Shown here: piece after piece, positions 8,408-17,986 of the stretch
Layout: each line of letters begins with the position of its first letter
How positions within the stretch are numbered: position 1 is the first letter of the stretch
Source: Cytobacillus sp. FSL H8-0458
GTDB lineage: Bacteria; Bacillota; Bacilli; Bacillales; Cytobacillaceae
Length of the DNA: 64,000 nt
Reading direction: 5' to 3'
Assembly: GCF_038002165.1 (NCBI RefSeq)
Contig: NZ_JBBOBR010000001.1
Location: 806,001-870,000, forward strand
Notes under the pieces: generated by a model
Database searches by the model: none
The model's input: the letters and a program-made list of their open reading frames with translations, nothing else
Told to the model about the DNA's origin: nothing
Made by a program: the position numbers and the translations under genes

Positions 8408-9601
8408 ATGTTCAGTGAAATAAATGAGGCCTTGGAAGATTTAAAAGCAGGAAAAGTCATCATAGTCTGTGATGATGAAGACAGGGAAAATGAAGGGGAT
8501 TTCCTGGCAATCGCGGAATATGCGAAACCGGAAACCATCAACTTTATGGCCAAAGAAGGCAGAGGCCTGATTTGTACACCCATCACTGAGGAGCTGGCTG
8601 AAAAACTGGAACTGAATCCGATGGCAGAAGTAAATACTGACAGCCATGGAACAGCCTTCACAGTAAGTATTGATCATGTGAAAAGCACTACAGGCATCAG
8701 TGCTTTTGAGCGTGCTTTCACAATAAAAGAAATGCTCGAGGGTGACGCTAAGCCTTCAGACTTCTCCCGTCCGGGACATGTTTTTCCGCTAGTTGCAAAA
8801 AAAGGAGGAGTCCTTAGGAGGGCAGGCCATACTGAAGCGGCAGTCGATCTGGCTCGTCTTGCCGGTGCTGCACCTGCCGGGGTTATCTGTGAAATCATGA
8901 AAGATGATGGAACAATGGCGCGCGTGGATGACCTTGAAAAAGTGGCAGAAACGTTTAACTTAAAAATGATTACGATTCAGCAATTGATCGAGTATCGATT
9001 GAAACATGACTCCATTGTGAAAAGGGAAGTGGAGATTCAGCTTCCAACAGAATTTGGAGATTTTAAAGCAGTAGGGTATACGAACACTGTCGATGGAAAA
9101 GACCATGTTGCTCTTGTAAAGGGAGAAATTGATGAAAATGAACCGGTATTGCTTCGTGTTCATTCCGAGTGCCTGACCGGAGATGTATTCGGATCTAACC
9201 GCTGTGATTGCGGACCGCAGCTTGAAGCAGCGCTGACACAGATTGAAAAGGAAGGCCGGGGCATTCTTTTATACATGAGACAGGAAGGACGAGGCATCGG
9301 CCTGATCAATAAATTGAAAGCCTATAAGCTTCAGGAAGAAGGCTATGATACCGTCGAGGCAAATCATAAGCTCGGGTTTAAGGACGATCTTCGCGACTAT
9401 GGGGTAGGTGCACAAATCCTAAGGGATCTGGGAGTGAAAAAAATGCGCCTCCTAACCAATAATCCCCGCAAGATTGCGGGATTGGGCGGCTATGGGCTGG
9501 AGGTAGCCGAACGGGTTCCTCTTCAAATGCCTGCCAAATCTGAAAATGAGAATTACTTAAAAACAAAGAAAACAAAACTTGGACATTTATTACAATTTTA
9601 A
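8408..9601 (+). CDS. ribBA: Bifunctional DHBP synthase / GTP cyclohydrolase II
   Basis: Supplies both precursors of riboflavin: the N-terminal RibB half makes dihydroxybutanone phosphate from ribulose 5-phosphate, and the C-terminal RibA half opens GTP. The 397-residue protein shows the RibB acidic motif [10 protein letters not shown] near the start and RPGHVFPL. RibA begins about residue 205 with the zinc cysteines in the [17 protein letters not shown] segment, followed by RQEGRGIGL. The ATG follows AGGAGGGG. Confidence 0.95.
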   Translation: MFSEINEALEDLKAGKVIIVCDDEDRENEGDFLAIAEYAKPETINFMAKEGRGLICTPITEELAEKLELNPMAEVNTDSHGTAFTVSIDHVKSTTGISAFERAFTIKEMLEGDAKPSDFSRPGHVFPLVAKKGGVLRRAGHTEAAVDLARLAGAAPAGVICEIMKDDGTMARVDDLEKVAETFNLKMITIQQLIEYRLKHDSIVKREVEIQLPTEFGDFKAVGYTNTVDGKDHVALVKGEIDENEPVLLRVHSECLTGDVFGSNRCDCGPQLEAALTQIEKEGRGILLYMRQEGRGIGLINKLKAYKLQEEGYDTVEANHKLGFKDDLRDYGVGAQILRDLGVKKMRLLTNNPRKIAGLGGYGLEVAERVPLQMPAKSENENYLKTKKTKLGHLLQF

Positions 9602-9615
9602 GGGAGCGATTTGAG

Positions 9616-10092
9616 ATGAAAAAGGTAATCGAAGGACATTTAGTAGGAACAGGATTAAAAATGGCAATTGTCGTGTCGCGTTTTAATGAATTTATTACGG
9701 GCAAGCTTTTAAGCGGAGCGGAAGATGCACTTAAGCGCCATGGAGTGAGTGAAGAAGACGTGACAGTAGTATGGGTTCCTGGAGCATTTGAAATCCCGCT
9801 TGCAGCTAAAAAGCTATCCCAATCCGGAAAATTTGATGCAGTTATTACACTTGGCACAGTAATCCGCGGAGCAACTCCGCATTTTGATTATGTCAGCGGC
9901 GAAGTGGCAAAAGGGGTCTCCAGCATAGCATTGCAAAGCGGTGTCCCAGTTATATTCGGAGTTCTGACAACTGACACAATTGAACAGGCTATTGAGCGTG
10001 CTGGCACCAAAGCCGGAAACAAAGGATGGGAAGCAGCTGTCGGAGCCATTGAAATGGGCAATCTATATAGACAGTTATCCGTTGGTGAATAA
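9616..10092 (+). CDS. ribH: 6,7-dimethyl-8-ribityllumazine synthase
   Basis: Condenses the RibB product with the RibD product to lumazine and forms the 60-subunit capsid around riboflavin synthase in bacilli. The 158-residue protein has the diagnostic [18 protein letters not shown] and [14 protein letters not shown] segments, the last carrying the catalytic histidine. It is the last gene of the operon; ribT, found next in Bacillus subtilis, is absent. Confidence 0.95.
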   Translation: MKKVIEGHLVGTGLKMAIVVSRFNEFITGKLLSGAEDALKRHGVSEEDVTVVWVPGAFEIPLAAKKLSQSGKFDAVITLGTVIRGATPHFDYVSGEVAKGVSSIALQSGVPVIFGVLTTDTIEQAIERAGTKAGNKGWEAAVGAIEMGNLYRQLSVGE

Positions 10093-10150
10093 GGTTTCAT
10101 AATATATATGTATACAGGTGCAGTTATGTTGACCTGTTATCAATCAAAAT

Positions 10151-10180
10151 CGGCGGGATAATATTCGCCGGTTTTTTTTT
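10151..10180 (+). terminator. Terminator of the rib operon
   Basis: CGGCG and CGCCG form a short GC stem followed by nine to ten T residues. Confidence 0.8.
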
Positions 10181-10212
10181 AGGTATATCTGAACAGACGT
10201 CTGACCTTTCTA

Positions 10213-10241
10213 TTGGCAGAATGTATTTTTTTTGTTAAAAT
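10213..10241 (+). promoter_or_regulatory. Promoter of the purine permease gene
   Basis: TTGGCA and TAAAAT are separated by 17 bases, a good sigma-A match. It predicts a leader of about 70 bases that contains a G-rich tract. A 10-bp palindrome CAGACGTCTG lies about 10 bases upstream and could be an operator. Confidence 0.65.
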
Positions 10242-10321
10242 ACTGCTTGTGGCTCACCCGTGTTTAGATCTGCGGGGAGAGCGGGTAGGGAGAGGGCTAA
10301 TTGAATAGATAGGTAGTATAT

Positions 10322-11620
10322 ATGAATAAGTGGTTTAACCGGCTTTTTCAGCTGAATTCAAATGGAACAACTGTTAAAAGGGAGGTTATGGCTGGGACAA
10401 TCGGCTTTTTTACGATTGTTTATATTATCGCAGTTAACTCTCTAATTCTCTCTGAAGCAGGAATACCTTTGGAAGCAGCTATCTTTGCAACCATTTTAAC
10501 TTCGGTGGTTGGCTGCTTGATTATGGGGTTTTGGGCAAATGTACCGATCCTCCTTGTGCCTGGAATGGGAATAAATGCGTTATTCTCCTATACTATGGTC
10601 CAATCCATGGGCTTATCCTGGCAGGAAGCATTGGCTGTAGTCTTCATATCCGGTCTAATCTTTATGTTCGTGGCTTTTTCGCGATTTGCACAGACATTAA
10701 GTGAATCGATTCCTCATTCACTTAAAGAAGCGATAACAGTGGGACTGGGTCTTTTCCTGATGCTGATCGGACTTGAAAAAGGCGGAATCGTTGAAAAAGG
10801 GACAAACTCCATTATTGCTTTAGGTGAGCTTGGAGACCCGCAAGTGCTTGCAACCATCTTAACGTTCCTGCTGGCCATCATTTTATTCATGCGGAATGTA
10901 CCTGGCAACTTTTTAATTACTGTTGTAGCAGGAACAATGATCGCATGGGCTTTTGGGCTGATAGATGTGCAGAAGACTGATGAAAAGTCGTTCGCACTCT
11001 CTGACTATATGGATGTATTTGGAGCAATGTCATTTGATAACTTTCTTTCCGTCACTTTTTGGATTGCAATTTTTTCGTTGACAATGGTTCTGGTATTTGA
11101 AAATATCGGATTAGTCCATGGTCATGTTGGTTTTATTAACAGGCCCGAACAGTTTAAGCGTGCTTTTCAGGCAAATTCTGTTTCAGCACTATTGTCCGGT
11201 ATTTTTGGGACAAGTCCAACTGTAGCAACAGTTGAAAGTGCAGCAAGTATGGCTGCCGGGGGACGTACAGGATTGACAGCAGTTACAACCGGGATGCTGT
11301 TTGTGCTTTCTGCATTCTTTATTCCTGTTATTAAGTTGATCCCCAACAGCGCGATTGCCCCTATTCTGATCATTATTGGCGGACTGATGCTTCAAAACAT
11401 CCGCAATCTTGATTTAAAGGATATGAGCGAAAGCTTCCCGGCTATCTTTATCATTGCCATGATTCCGTTCACTTACAGTATCGCGGACGGCATTGCAATT
11501 GGATTTATTCTTTATCCAATCTTAAAGATTTCGATAGGCAAAGCAAAGGAAGTTTCAGTTGCTTTATATGTAATAGCAGCTTTGTTTTTATTCAACTTTG
11601 TTTTTCATGTGATTAGTTAA
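10322..11620 (+). CDS. NCS2 family purine permease (PbuG/PbuO-like)
   Basis: A 432-residue polytopic protein with about 12 to 14 membrane helices, predicted to import a purine base (hypoxanthine, guanine or adenine) with protons. Family features seen are the VMAGTIGFFTIVYIIAVNS first helix, VPGMGINALFSY, and the helix-breaking GTSPTVATVESAASMAAGGRTG stretch, which carries conserved residues of the AzgA branch. The ribosome binding site is weak (ATAGGTAG). I see no purine riboswitch in the leader, unlike pbuG of Bacillus subtilis. Confidence 0.85.
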   Translation: MNKWFNRLFQLNSNGTTVKREVMAGTIGFFTIVYIIAVNSLILSEAGIPLEAAIFATILTSVVGCLIMGFWANVPILLVPGMGINALFSYTMVQSMGLSWQEALAVVFISGLIFMFVAFSRFAQTLSESIPHSLKEAITVGLGLFLMLIGLEKGGIVEKGTNSIIALGELGDPQVLATILTFLLAIILFMRNVPGNFLITVVAGTMIAWAFGLIDVQKTDEKSFALSDYMDVFGAMSFDNFLSVTFWIAIFSLTMVLVFENIGLVHGHVGFINRPEQFKRAFQANSVSALLSGIFGTSPTVATVESAASMAAGGRTGLTAVTTGMLFVLSAFFIPVIKLIPNSAIAPILIIIGGLMLQNIRNLDLKDMSESFPAIFIIAMIPFTYSIADGIAIGFILYPILKISIGKAKEVSVALYVIAALFLFNFVFHVIS

Positions 11621-11630
11621 TATAGATAAT

Positions 11631-11664
11631 GGGATGTCCTTATAATGGGGCATCCTTTTTCTTT
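11631..11664 (+). terminator. Terminator after the purine permease gene
   Basis: GGATG and CATCC close a hairpin followed by a T-rich tract. Confidence 0.65.
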
Positions 11665-11909
11665 TTTTTGGAAATGCAATTATTCGCAAGGTTTGTTGCT
11701 TTTTATATATATATTTGCTGAGTTGATTAGAGCGGAAATCAACGGACAACATTGATAGCTGAAAAAATATGAAAAATGAGCCTGCGAAAAAAAGAAAATA
11801 TTATAAATAAAATAAAAAAATTCTATTTATTCAACAAGTTTCGACAAGCGTAATAATTAACCTGAGTTAAAATAGGCCTATAGTATTAGGTATTTTCGGA
11901 GGTATGTTA

Positions 11910-13154
11910 ATGGAAGTGTTTGTAGCAAGACAGCCGATTTTCAACTCAAAGGAAGAAGTGTTCGCTTACGAACTTCTGTATAGAAATAATCAGGTGAATG
12001 CCTTCCCTGATATAGATGAAGATCAGGCTACAGCTGAGGTTATCATTAATAGTTTTTTAAATATAGGAATCGACCAGCTATCTGAAGGGAAGCCATGTTT
12101 TATAAATTTTACGGAAAAATTGCTTAAGCTAAGGGTGCCTGCCTATTTTAGGCCCCGGGAAATTGTTGTCGAAATCCTGGAAACTGTAGAGCCGAGCGCG
12201 GAACTTGTCAGGATATGCAGGGATTTAAAGGAGCTTGGCTATCAGGTAGCGCTGGATGATTATGTATTTAATGAAACCAATCCATTTGCAAGGCAATTGC
12301 TGAAATATGCAGACATCATTAAGGTGGATTTTCTTAATACCCCAAAGGAGATGCGGAAAAAAATAGAATTGCTTGTTAACCAGCTCAGAATAAAGACAGT
12401 AGCTGAAAAGGTTGAGACAAGAGAGGAATACGAGGAAGCCAAAAGCAAGGGGTATGATTATTTTCAGGGTTACTTTTTTGCGAAGCCTGTCATTATGTCT
12501 ACACATGATGTGCCGGCATATTTTCAATCCTATTATGAGATGATCCAAAACCTGTCAAAAGAGGAGCCAAGTCTTGACCGTATAACCGAGTTAATAGAAC
12601 GTGACATATCACTGTCTTATAAATTGCTGAGACTAATAAACTCACCGGCTTACCGTCCTAAGCAAAAGATAAATTCTATCCGGCAGGCCATCGTTCTCCT
12701 GGGTCTGATAGAGCTTGAAAAGTGGATCTATGTACTGGCAGTAAGGGAAAATATCGTTCATCATTCCCAAATGGCTGAAGAGACCATCAGGTTATCAATG
12801 ACTCGTGCGAAAATGTGTGAGGAAATAGGCAGACTCCAAACCGGAAAAAGCGTTTCGTCAAGCTATTTTATGACTGGAATGTTTTCATTAATGGATTCAT
12901 TGCTTAATATCCCGATGAAGCAAATTCTGGATGAGCTTCCCCTGCAGGATGATATTTGTGAAGCCCTCCGCGGGGAAAATAATCATCTTAAAGAGATACT
13001 CGATCTTGCTGTTGCAGTCGAGAAAGCACAATGGAGCAGAATCAGTGAAATGTGCGAGAAGCTGAATGCTGATGAAAAAACCATTTTTAAGATCTATTCA
13101 GAAGCATTAGCCTGGTCCAGTCAGCTGCTGAATCCTGAAAAGATCACAAACTAA
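11910..13154 (+). CDS. EAL and HDOD domain signalling protein (YuxH-like)
   Basis: A 414-residue protein. The N-terminal part (VFVARQPIFN to about residue 200) is an EAL-type domain, and the C-terminal part (about 200-400) is an HDOD domain. The expected glutamate motif is degenerate (IVVEILETV in place of a clean EAL loop), so cyclic-di-GMP hydrolysis is doubtful. Bacillus subtilis YuxH has the same layout and is likewise thought inactive. I chose the ATG at 11910, since CGGAGGT ends directly against an upstream ATG at 11904 and sits correctly for the second one. Confidence 0.85.
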   Translation: MEVFVARQPIFNSKEEVFAYELLYRNNQVNAFPDIDEDQATAEVIINSFLNIGIDQLSEGKPCFINFTEKLLKLRVPAYFRPREIVVEILETVEPSAELVRICRDLKELGYQVALDDYVFNETNPFARQLLKYADIIKVDFLNTPKEMRKKIELLVNQLRIKTVAEKVETREEYEEAKSKGYDYFQGYFFAKPVIMSTHDVPAYFQSYYEMIQNLSKEEPSLDRITELIERDISLSYKLLRLINSPAYRPKQKINSIRQAIVLLGLIELEKWIYVLAVRENIVHHSQMAEETIRLSMTRAKMCEEIGRLQTGKSVSSSYFMTGMFSLMDSLLNIPMKQILDELPLQDDICEALRGENNHLKEILDLAVAVEKAQWSRISEMCEKLNADEKTIFKIYSEALAWSSQLLNPEKITN

Positions 13155-13280
13155 AGCCGCAAGGTTTGTAGAATTATATTCTCAGAGTCTATATAATATA
13201 GAAAACAATTATTGAATAATAAAAGCTTTTATGGCACTCTTATCTATAAGTTGAATTACTATTGGTCTGGAGGTATTACA

Positions 13281-14264
13281 TTGAATATTGAACTATTGAA
13301 ATGTCATGGATCAGGAAATGATTTCTATATTATAGATGAGATATCCAATACGTATCATTTTACAGAAGAGAATCGTGCGGAGCTTGCCAGAGCTATATGC
13401 GACCGCAGCACTGAGCTGGGCTCAGATGGAATTCTTTTCGTATTAAAAAGCGATAAAGCAGATGCCAGGATGCGTGTTTTTAATCCGGATGGTTCTGAAG
13501 CCTCAATGTGCGGAAATGGGTTAAGATGCGTTGCCCGTTATGTTTGTGAACTTCTTGGGCTGAAAGAAGCTATCATTGAGACCATGAAAGCTGATTTACA
13601 GGTGAAAAAGCAAGAAGATATATTTGTGGACATTCCGACTTATCTTGTTGAAATCTCACCTGTTTCATTCGATTTGAAGGATCTTCCTTTAGTTCTTGAT
13701 AAAGATACTGTATTTAATGAAAAAGTGAGCGGGATTTCAGATGAATTAGCTTTTACAGCCTTAGCAGTCCCTAATCCTCATTTCGTTTCTATAGTGGAGA
13801 AAGAGCAAATAGCATCAGACCTGCAAAAAAAGATCAGCGAATATTTGAATGGGCCAAATGAATTCTTTCCTGATGGAGTAAATGTCAGCTTTGTAATGCC
13901 GCTAAAAAAAGGGCAGATTTATGTACGAACATTTGAACGGGGAGTAGGATTTACCAATGCCTGCGGTACAGCGATGTCCGCTTCGACACTTGTCACTTGC
14001 ATGAATGGGCTGAATAAAATCGAAGAGCCTGTAGAGGTATATAATAATGGCGGAAAGGTGCGCTGTGTAGTCCATGAAGAGAATGGCAGGCAATCCATTG
14101 ACTTAATTGGAAATGCGAGCTATGTTTACCGCTGTGAAGCAGAGACTAACATGGAAAACCCTGCAGAGTTTTCCCTTTCCCCGAAAGAGGAATATACTGG
14201 AGAAATTAAGCAGTATGCTAAACTTCAGGAATATGCTCAGGCAGTACTTAAAGAGTGGTTGTAG
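13281..14264 (+). CDS. dapF: Diaminopimelate epimerase, divergent form
   Basis: Predicted to convert LL- to meso-diaminopimelate for lysine and peptidoglycan. Both catalytic cysteines are visible, in the MCGNGLRC segment and in NACGTA. The second site is divergent: the usual GET-ACGTG context reads GFTNACGTAMSA. The protein is 327 residues, about 40 longer than typical DapF, with an extra acidic C-terminal tail. The start is TTG at 13281, 7 bases after GGAGGT; upstream in-frame ATG codons lack a ribosome binding site. It may be a DapF paralogue or a related epimerase. Confidence 0.75.
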   Translation: MNIELLKCHGSGNDFYIIDEISNTYHFTEENRAELARAICDRSTELGSDGILFVLKSDKADARMRVFNPDGSEASMCGNGLRCVARYVCELLGLKEAIIETMKADLQVKKQEDIFVDIPTYLVEISPVSFDLKDLPLVLDKDTVFNEKVSGISDELAFTALAVPNPHFVSIVEKEQIASDLQKKISEYLNGPNEFFPDGVNVSFVMPLKKGQIYVRTFERGVGFTNACGTAMSASTLVTCMNGLNKIEEPVEVYNNGGKVRCVVHEENGRQSIDLIGNASYVYRCEAETNMENPAEFSLSPKEEYTGEIKQYAKLQEYAQAVLKEWL

Positions 14265-14294
14265 GATAAGGCATCAGAGCCTTATCCTTTTTTA
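14264..14294. terminator. Bidirectional terminator between dapF and ligD
   Basis: GGATAAGGC and GCCTTATCC form a perfect 9-bp stem followed by TTTTTT. It lies across the ends of the convergent genes. Confidence 0.8.
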
Positions 14295-16120
14295 TTATGT
14301 TCCTTTAAAAACTCCAGCACTGGTGAAAACGGCTGAATTTCCTTTGTTTGAAAATAAGTGGTAAAAGGATCGCCATCACTGTTTATCCTTTTAATCATAT
14401 TGGTTATTTGAAACCTTTCCATAGAGAGCTTTTCGTTAACTTCCTCCCAAAACAGCGGAGCTGCAACTGTTGCCGATTTATTTCCTCTGGGTGAATAAGG
14501 GGCTATAATCGTCTTACCTTCTGCATGCTGGATATAATCTACATAAAGCCGCCCGCCCCGGTGTTTCTTTAACCTTTCAATTGTAAAAGAATCCGGGTCT
14601 TTGTTTAAGAGATACTGGGCAATGAATTCAGTGAAAAGCCGTGTATCATCAAAGGTATAAGCATTTTCCGGCAAAGGAATATAAACTTGCAGCCCTTTAT
14701 TGCCGGATGTTTTAACGAAGCTGATTAATTTAAGCTGATCCAGCACCTCTTTAATATAAACAGCGGCTTTAATGGCGAGAGGAAAAGCCTCCCGGGACGG
14801 CGGGTCCAAATCAAAAACGATTTCACTTGGTCCGGAGCTTGCGATCGTTTTAAACGGTATATGATATTCAAAAGCAAGCTGGTTGCCAAGCCACAACAAG
14901 GTCTTTAAATTATTACAGACAATATAATCAATACCTTCAGACATCTCGGTTTCTACAAAGTCAGGTGCGTAATCCGGGCAGTTTTTCTGGTAGAAGGGTT
15001 CGGCAAATATCCCATGCGGATACCGGATAACGGTTAAAAGCCTGTTTTTTAAAAATGGCAGCATATAGGGTGCAACTTCTCTTAAAAAATGAATGTAATC
15101 AATCTTTTGAATAGCCGGAGTTTCCCATAATGGCTTTTCCGGATGGGTGATTTCTATTTCTGGAGGCAGGTTTTTCTGCTGCTGTATAAATTGATCATAT
15201 GTACAGGCATCAGGCTTCAAATCGAAACGAAATTGGTGAAAGTGCGGCTCCCGCATTTGCTCCTCATAGATCTCGAGGTATTTAACATCCACACAGATTG
15301 CAGGTTCTACAAATATGAATTGGCTGTTTTCATCTGCTTTATTTTCTTTAATTATTTGAAATAAGGCTTGTTTTTCATCCGGCTTCAAGCCAAAAAGAAA
15401 CTGTCCGATTCCTATGACAGCATCCCCCTGATATACCCCGGCATAAAAGTATCCATTTGATTTTTCATAAGCAGTGATAAAGCAGGAAACGTATTTCCAG
15501 TTTTTGAATTTCAGCCATAAAGAAGATCTTTTTCCTTCTTCCCATTTATTCTTCATCTGCTTGGCCACAATTCCTTCACCGTCATGTAGAACGATTTTTT
15601 CCCAAAGCTCCTTAAAACTGGGGTATGGAGGAATTAATTGCATTAGCCTTGAATCCTTCTCGTCAGGTTTTAAAGGCAAATCACAGCTTTTAAACAAAGC
15701 TTCAAGCTCTGCTTTTCTGGCAGAGTACTCTTTATCGGCAATTTTTCTGCCCTTTATCATCAGGATGTCAAAAACAAGAAATCGGCAGGGAGCTGTTTTG
15801 GCTTTCTCAAGAATCTTTTTTTCAGATCGCATTCTTCCCCTGACCTGAATCGACCCAAAATGAGCTTTATAGGCATTTTCCAGCAAGACTACTTCTCCAT
15901 CTAATATAAGCGGAAGGTATTGTGCAATTTTATCTTTGTGCTGTTCCAAAAAAGCCTTTATCTCCGGGAAAAGATTTAATAAGGGTTTATCGTTTCTGCT
16001 TGTCAGTCTGAGTTCCTTGTCCCAGTGCAGGATCGCTCTAAAACCATCATATTTTGCTTCAAATAGCCATTCTCTCTCTTCCGGAACATCGAAAGTTAAT
16101 GTAGGAAGCATAGGTTTCAT
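14282..16120 (-). CDS. ligD: DNA ligase D (ligase plus polymerase domains)
   Basis: A 612-residue end-joining enzyme. The N-terminal ATP-dependent ligase domain carries the nucleotidyl lysine Lys23 in the EAKYDGFRA motif. The C-terminal archaeo-eukaryotic primase-like polymerase domain begins about residue 325 and contains the metal motif VFDLDPP. No phosphoesterase domain is present, as in other bacilli. With Ku, encoded divergently, it repairs double-strand breaks by non-homologous end joining, chiefly in dormant or germinating spores in Bacillus subtilis. The ATG follows AAAGGAGG. Confidence 0.93.
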   Translation of the reverse strand: MKPMLPTLTFDVPEEREWLFEAKYDGFRAILHWDKELRLTSRNDKPLLNLFPEIKAFLEQHKDKIAQYLPLILDGEVVLLENAYKAHFGSIQVRGRMRSEKKILEKAKTAPCRFLVFDILMIKGRKIADKEYSARKAELEALFKSCDLPLKPDEKDSRLMQLIPPYPSFKELWEKIVLHDGEGIVAKQMKNKWEEGKRSSLWLKFKNWKYVSCFITAYEKSNGYFYAGVYQGDAVIGIGQFLFGLKPDEKQALFQIIKENKADENSQFIFVEPAICVDVKYLEIYEEQMREPHFHQFRFDLKPDACTYDQFIQQQKNLPPEIEITHPEKPLWETPAIQKIDYIHFLREVAPYMLPFLKNRLLTVIRYPHGIFAEPFYQKNCPDYAPDFVETEMSEGIDYIVCNNLKTLLWLGNQLAFEYHIPFKTIASSGPSEIVFDLDPPSREAFPLAIKAAVYIKEVLDQLKLISFVKTSGNKGLQVYIPLPENAYTFDDTRLFTEFIAQYLLNKDPDSFTIERLKKHRGGRLYVDYIQHAEGKTIIAPYSPRGNKSATVAAPLFWEEVNEKLSMERFQITNMIKRINSDGDPFTTYFQTKEIQPFSPVLEFLKEHNKKG

Positions 16121-16151
16121 GCAATTTGGCCTCCTTTACAATCGTCATTAT

Positions 16152-16176
16152 AGTTTTAGCAGTTGCCGCTAAAACT
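16152..16176. repeat. Perfect inverted repeat between ligD and ku
   Basis: AGTTTTAGC, a 7-base spacer, then GCTAAAACT: a perfect 9-bp inverted repeat 32 bases upstream of the ligD start. It lacks a T-run, so it is more likely an operator or a leader hairpin than a terminator. Confidence 0.6.
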
Positions 16177-16263
16177 ACTCAGTTTCCAATTCTTTTTGCG
16201 TATCTCAGTTTTTATTAATACACAAATTATGATTATTACATCAAAATGAATGGGAGTCTGACT

Positions 16264-17118
16264 ATGCATACAATGTGGAAAGGAAGCATCAGTTTTGGGC
16301 TGGTGAATATACCAATTAAGCTGCATTCGGCTACAGAAGATAAGGATATTAAGCTGAGAAATCTTCATAAGGAATGTCATTCGCCAATTAAGTATGAGAA
16401 AACATGTCCTGTTTGTGAAAAGGAAATTAAGAACGAGGATATTGTAAAAGCTTATGAATACACAAAAGGAAAGTTTGTTGTTTTAGAGGATGAGGATTTA
16501 GAAAAGCTTAAACAGGAAAATGAGGATAAAGCTGTAGAAATAATGGACTTTGTAAAATTACAGGAAATTGATCCAATTTACTACAATCGCACGTATTATA
16601 TGTCTCCAGGGGACGGGGGAGGGAAAGCGTATTCCCTTTTGAGAAAAGCGCTCGAGACGTCTGAAAAAGTAGGTCTGGCAAAAATTATTATCCGCTCCAA
16701 AGAACAGCTGGCTGTTGTCCGTGTATATGAAAACACTCTTGTCATGGAGACGATCCATTACCCTGATGAAGTACGGAAAGCTGCGGATGTGCCAAATGTG
16801 CCTGCTGAAGACAAAGTGACGGATAAGGAAATCGATACTGCCATCATGCTGATTGATCAATTAACCACAGAATTTAAACCAGAAAAATATAATGATGACT
16901 ACCGGACAGCCCTTTTGGAGCTTATCGAAGCAAAACGGACTGGCAAAGATATCGTCACGCCTGTTGAAAAAGAGCCTGCGGCAAATGTTACCGACCTCAT
17001 GGCTGCCCTTCAGGCATCAATTGATAAAACTAAACCTGCTGATGCGGAAACAAAGAAAAAACCTGCAGCTAAAAAGAAACGTGCTTCAATAAAAACAAAG
17101 GCTAAAAAGCAAGCTTGA
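16264..17118 (+). CDS. ku: Non-homologous end-joining protein Ku
   Basis: A 284-residue homodimeric DNA-end-binding ring protein, the partner of LigD. The family signature MHTMWKGSISFGLVNIP starts the protein, followed by HKECHSPIKYEKTCPVCEKEI. The extreme C-terminus is a lysine and alanine rich tail typical of bacterial Ku, which contacts DNA and LigD. I start at ATG 16264, 7 bases after GGGAG; the in-frame ATG at 16246 has no ribosome binding site. A weak sigma-G-like pattern (TGCGTA and CACAAAT) lies upstream but is not convincing. Confidence 0.93.
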   Translation: MHTMWKGSISFGLVNIPIKLHSATEDKDIKLRNLHKECHSPIKYEKTCPVCEKEIKNEDIVKAYEYTKGKFVVLEDEDLEKLKQENEDKAVEIMDFVKLQEIDPIYYNRTYYMSPGDGGGKAYSLLRKALETSEKVGLAKIIIRSKEQLAVVRVYENTLVMETIHYPDEVRKAADVPNVPAEDKVTDKEIDTAIMLIDQLTTEFKPEKYNDDYRTALLELIEAKRTGKDIVTPVEKEPAANVTDLMAALQASIDKTKPADAETKKKPAAKKKRASIKTKAKKQA

Positions 17119-17127
17119 TGAACAAAA

Positions 17128-17159
17128 ACCGAATTTGCTGATGCAGACTCGGTTTTTTT
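17128..17159 (+). terminator. Terminator after ku
   Basis: ACCGA and TCGGT close a longer imperfect stem whose inner part is TTTGC against GCAGA, followed by seven T residues. Confidence 0.8.
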
Positions 17160-17261
17160 ATTGGGCGGATCATAATTTGGGTGGATGCGGCTCACTCTAT
17201 TCGCAAAAATGTTCCGATTATGATATTTTGTGGTAATTCTAACTAAAAAGGATTTGAGTGA

Positions 17262-17921
17262 ATGAACTGGAGAAATATAACACGTAATAATATACTTTAC
17301 TTATCGTTGGCTGCTTCTATCATTGGCGGGTTTTTGATGCTATTTATCGAAATAGTGGACGAACTGAAGGAAGAGGAGCTAATTCATTTCGATGAGTCAG
17401 TGATCCAATATATACAGGCATTTATTTCTCCCCGGCTCACAGAATATATGAGTGTAGTTACCTTTTTGGGGTCGGTAAAGTGGCTCGCTTTTTCTGTACT
17501 TCTAGCAGCTGTACTTTTGTTCCTGTTTAAAAAGAGATCACTTGCATGGTTCATGGTTCTTTCATCGGGTCTAGGAGCACTTTTTAACCTGCTGCTAAAA
17601 TGGATTTTCAAAAGAGAACGTCCGGATATCAGACCTCTGATTGAAGAGCAGGGCTTCAGTTTTCCTAGCGGACATTCAATGGGATCTTTTATTTTTTATG
17701 GCTCACTTGCCTATATGATCATCCATCTGGCAAAAAGAAAGCGCTGGAAGGCTGCTTGGACAGTGATGCTGGTATGCTTTATTATAATGATTGGATTAAG
17801 CCGCATTTATTTAGGTGTTCATTTTCCAAGTGATGTAATAGCTGGTTTTGCAGCCGGAGGTGTCTGGCTTACCATCATGATTATTGGATTCCGCTATTAT
17901 GAGTACCGTAAAAATTTATAA
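17262..17921 (+). CDS. PAP2 family membrane phosphatase
   Basis: A 219-residue membrane phosphatase with about six helices. All three phosphatase motifs are present: KRERPDIRP, FPSGHSMGS and SRIYLGVHFPSDVIAG. Family members dephosphorylate lipid phosphates such as phosphatidate, phosphatidylglycerophosphate or undecaprenyl pyrophosphate on the outer membrane face; the exact substrate is not readable. It is single, between the ku terminator and glpP. Confidence 0.88.
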   Translation: MNWRNITRNNILYLSLAASIIGGFLMLFIEIVDELKEEELIHFDESVIQYIQAFISPRLTEYMSVVTFLGSVKWLAFSVLLAAVLLFLFKKRSLAWFMVLSSGLGALFNLLLKWIFKRERPDIRPLIEEQGFSFPSGHSMGSFIFYGSLAYMIIHLAKRKRWKAAWTVMLVCFIIMIGLSRIYLGVHFPSDVIAGFAAGGVWLTIMIIGFRYYEYRKNL

Positions 17922-17986
17922 TGGGTATTGAGAAATATGCACATTCTTAATAACATAGGGAAATAACAGAAACAGGAGTGGAAAGA

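Noticed and set aside
10249-10320. Purine riboswitch before the purine permease
   Set aside because: The conserved purine aptamer loops (TATAA start, TATGG and TCTACC) are missing.
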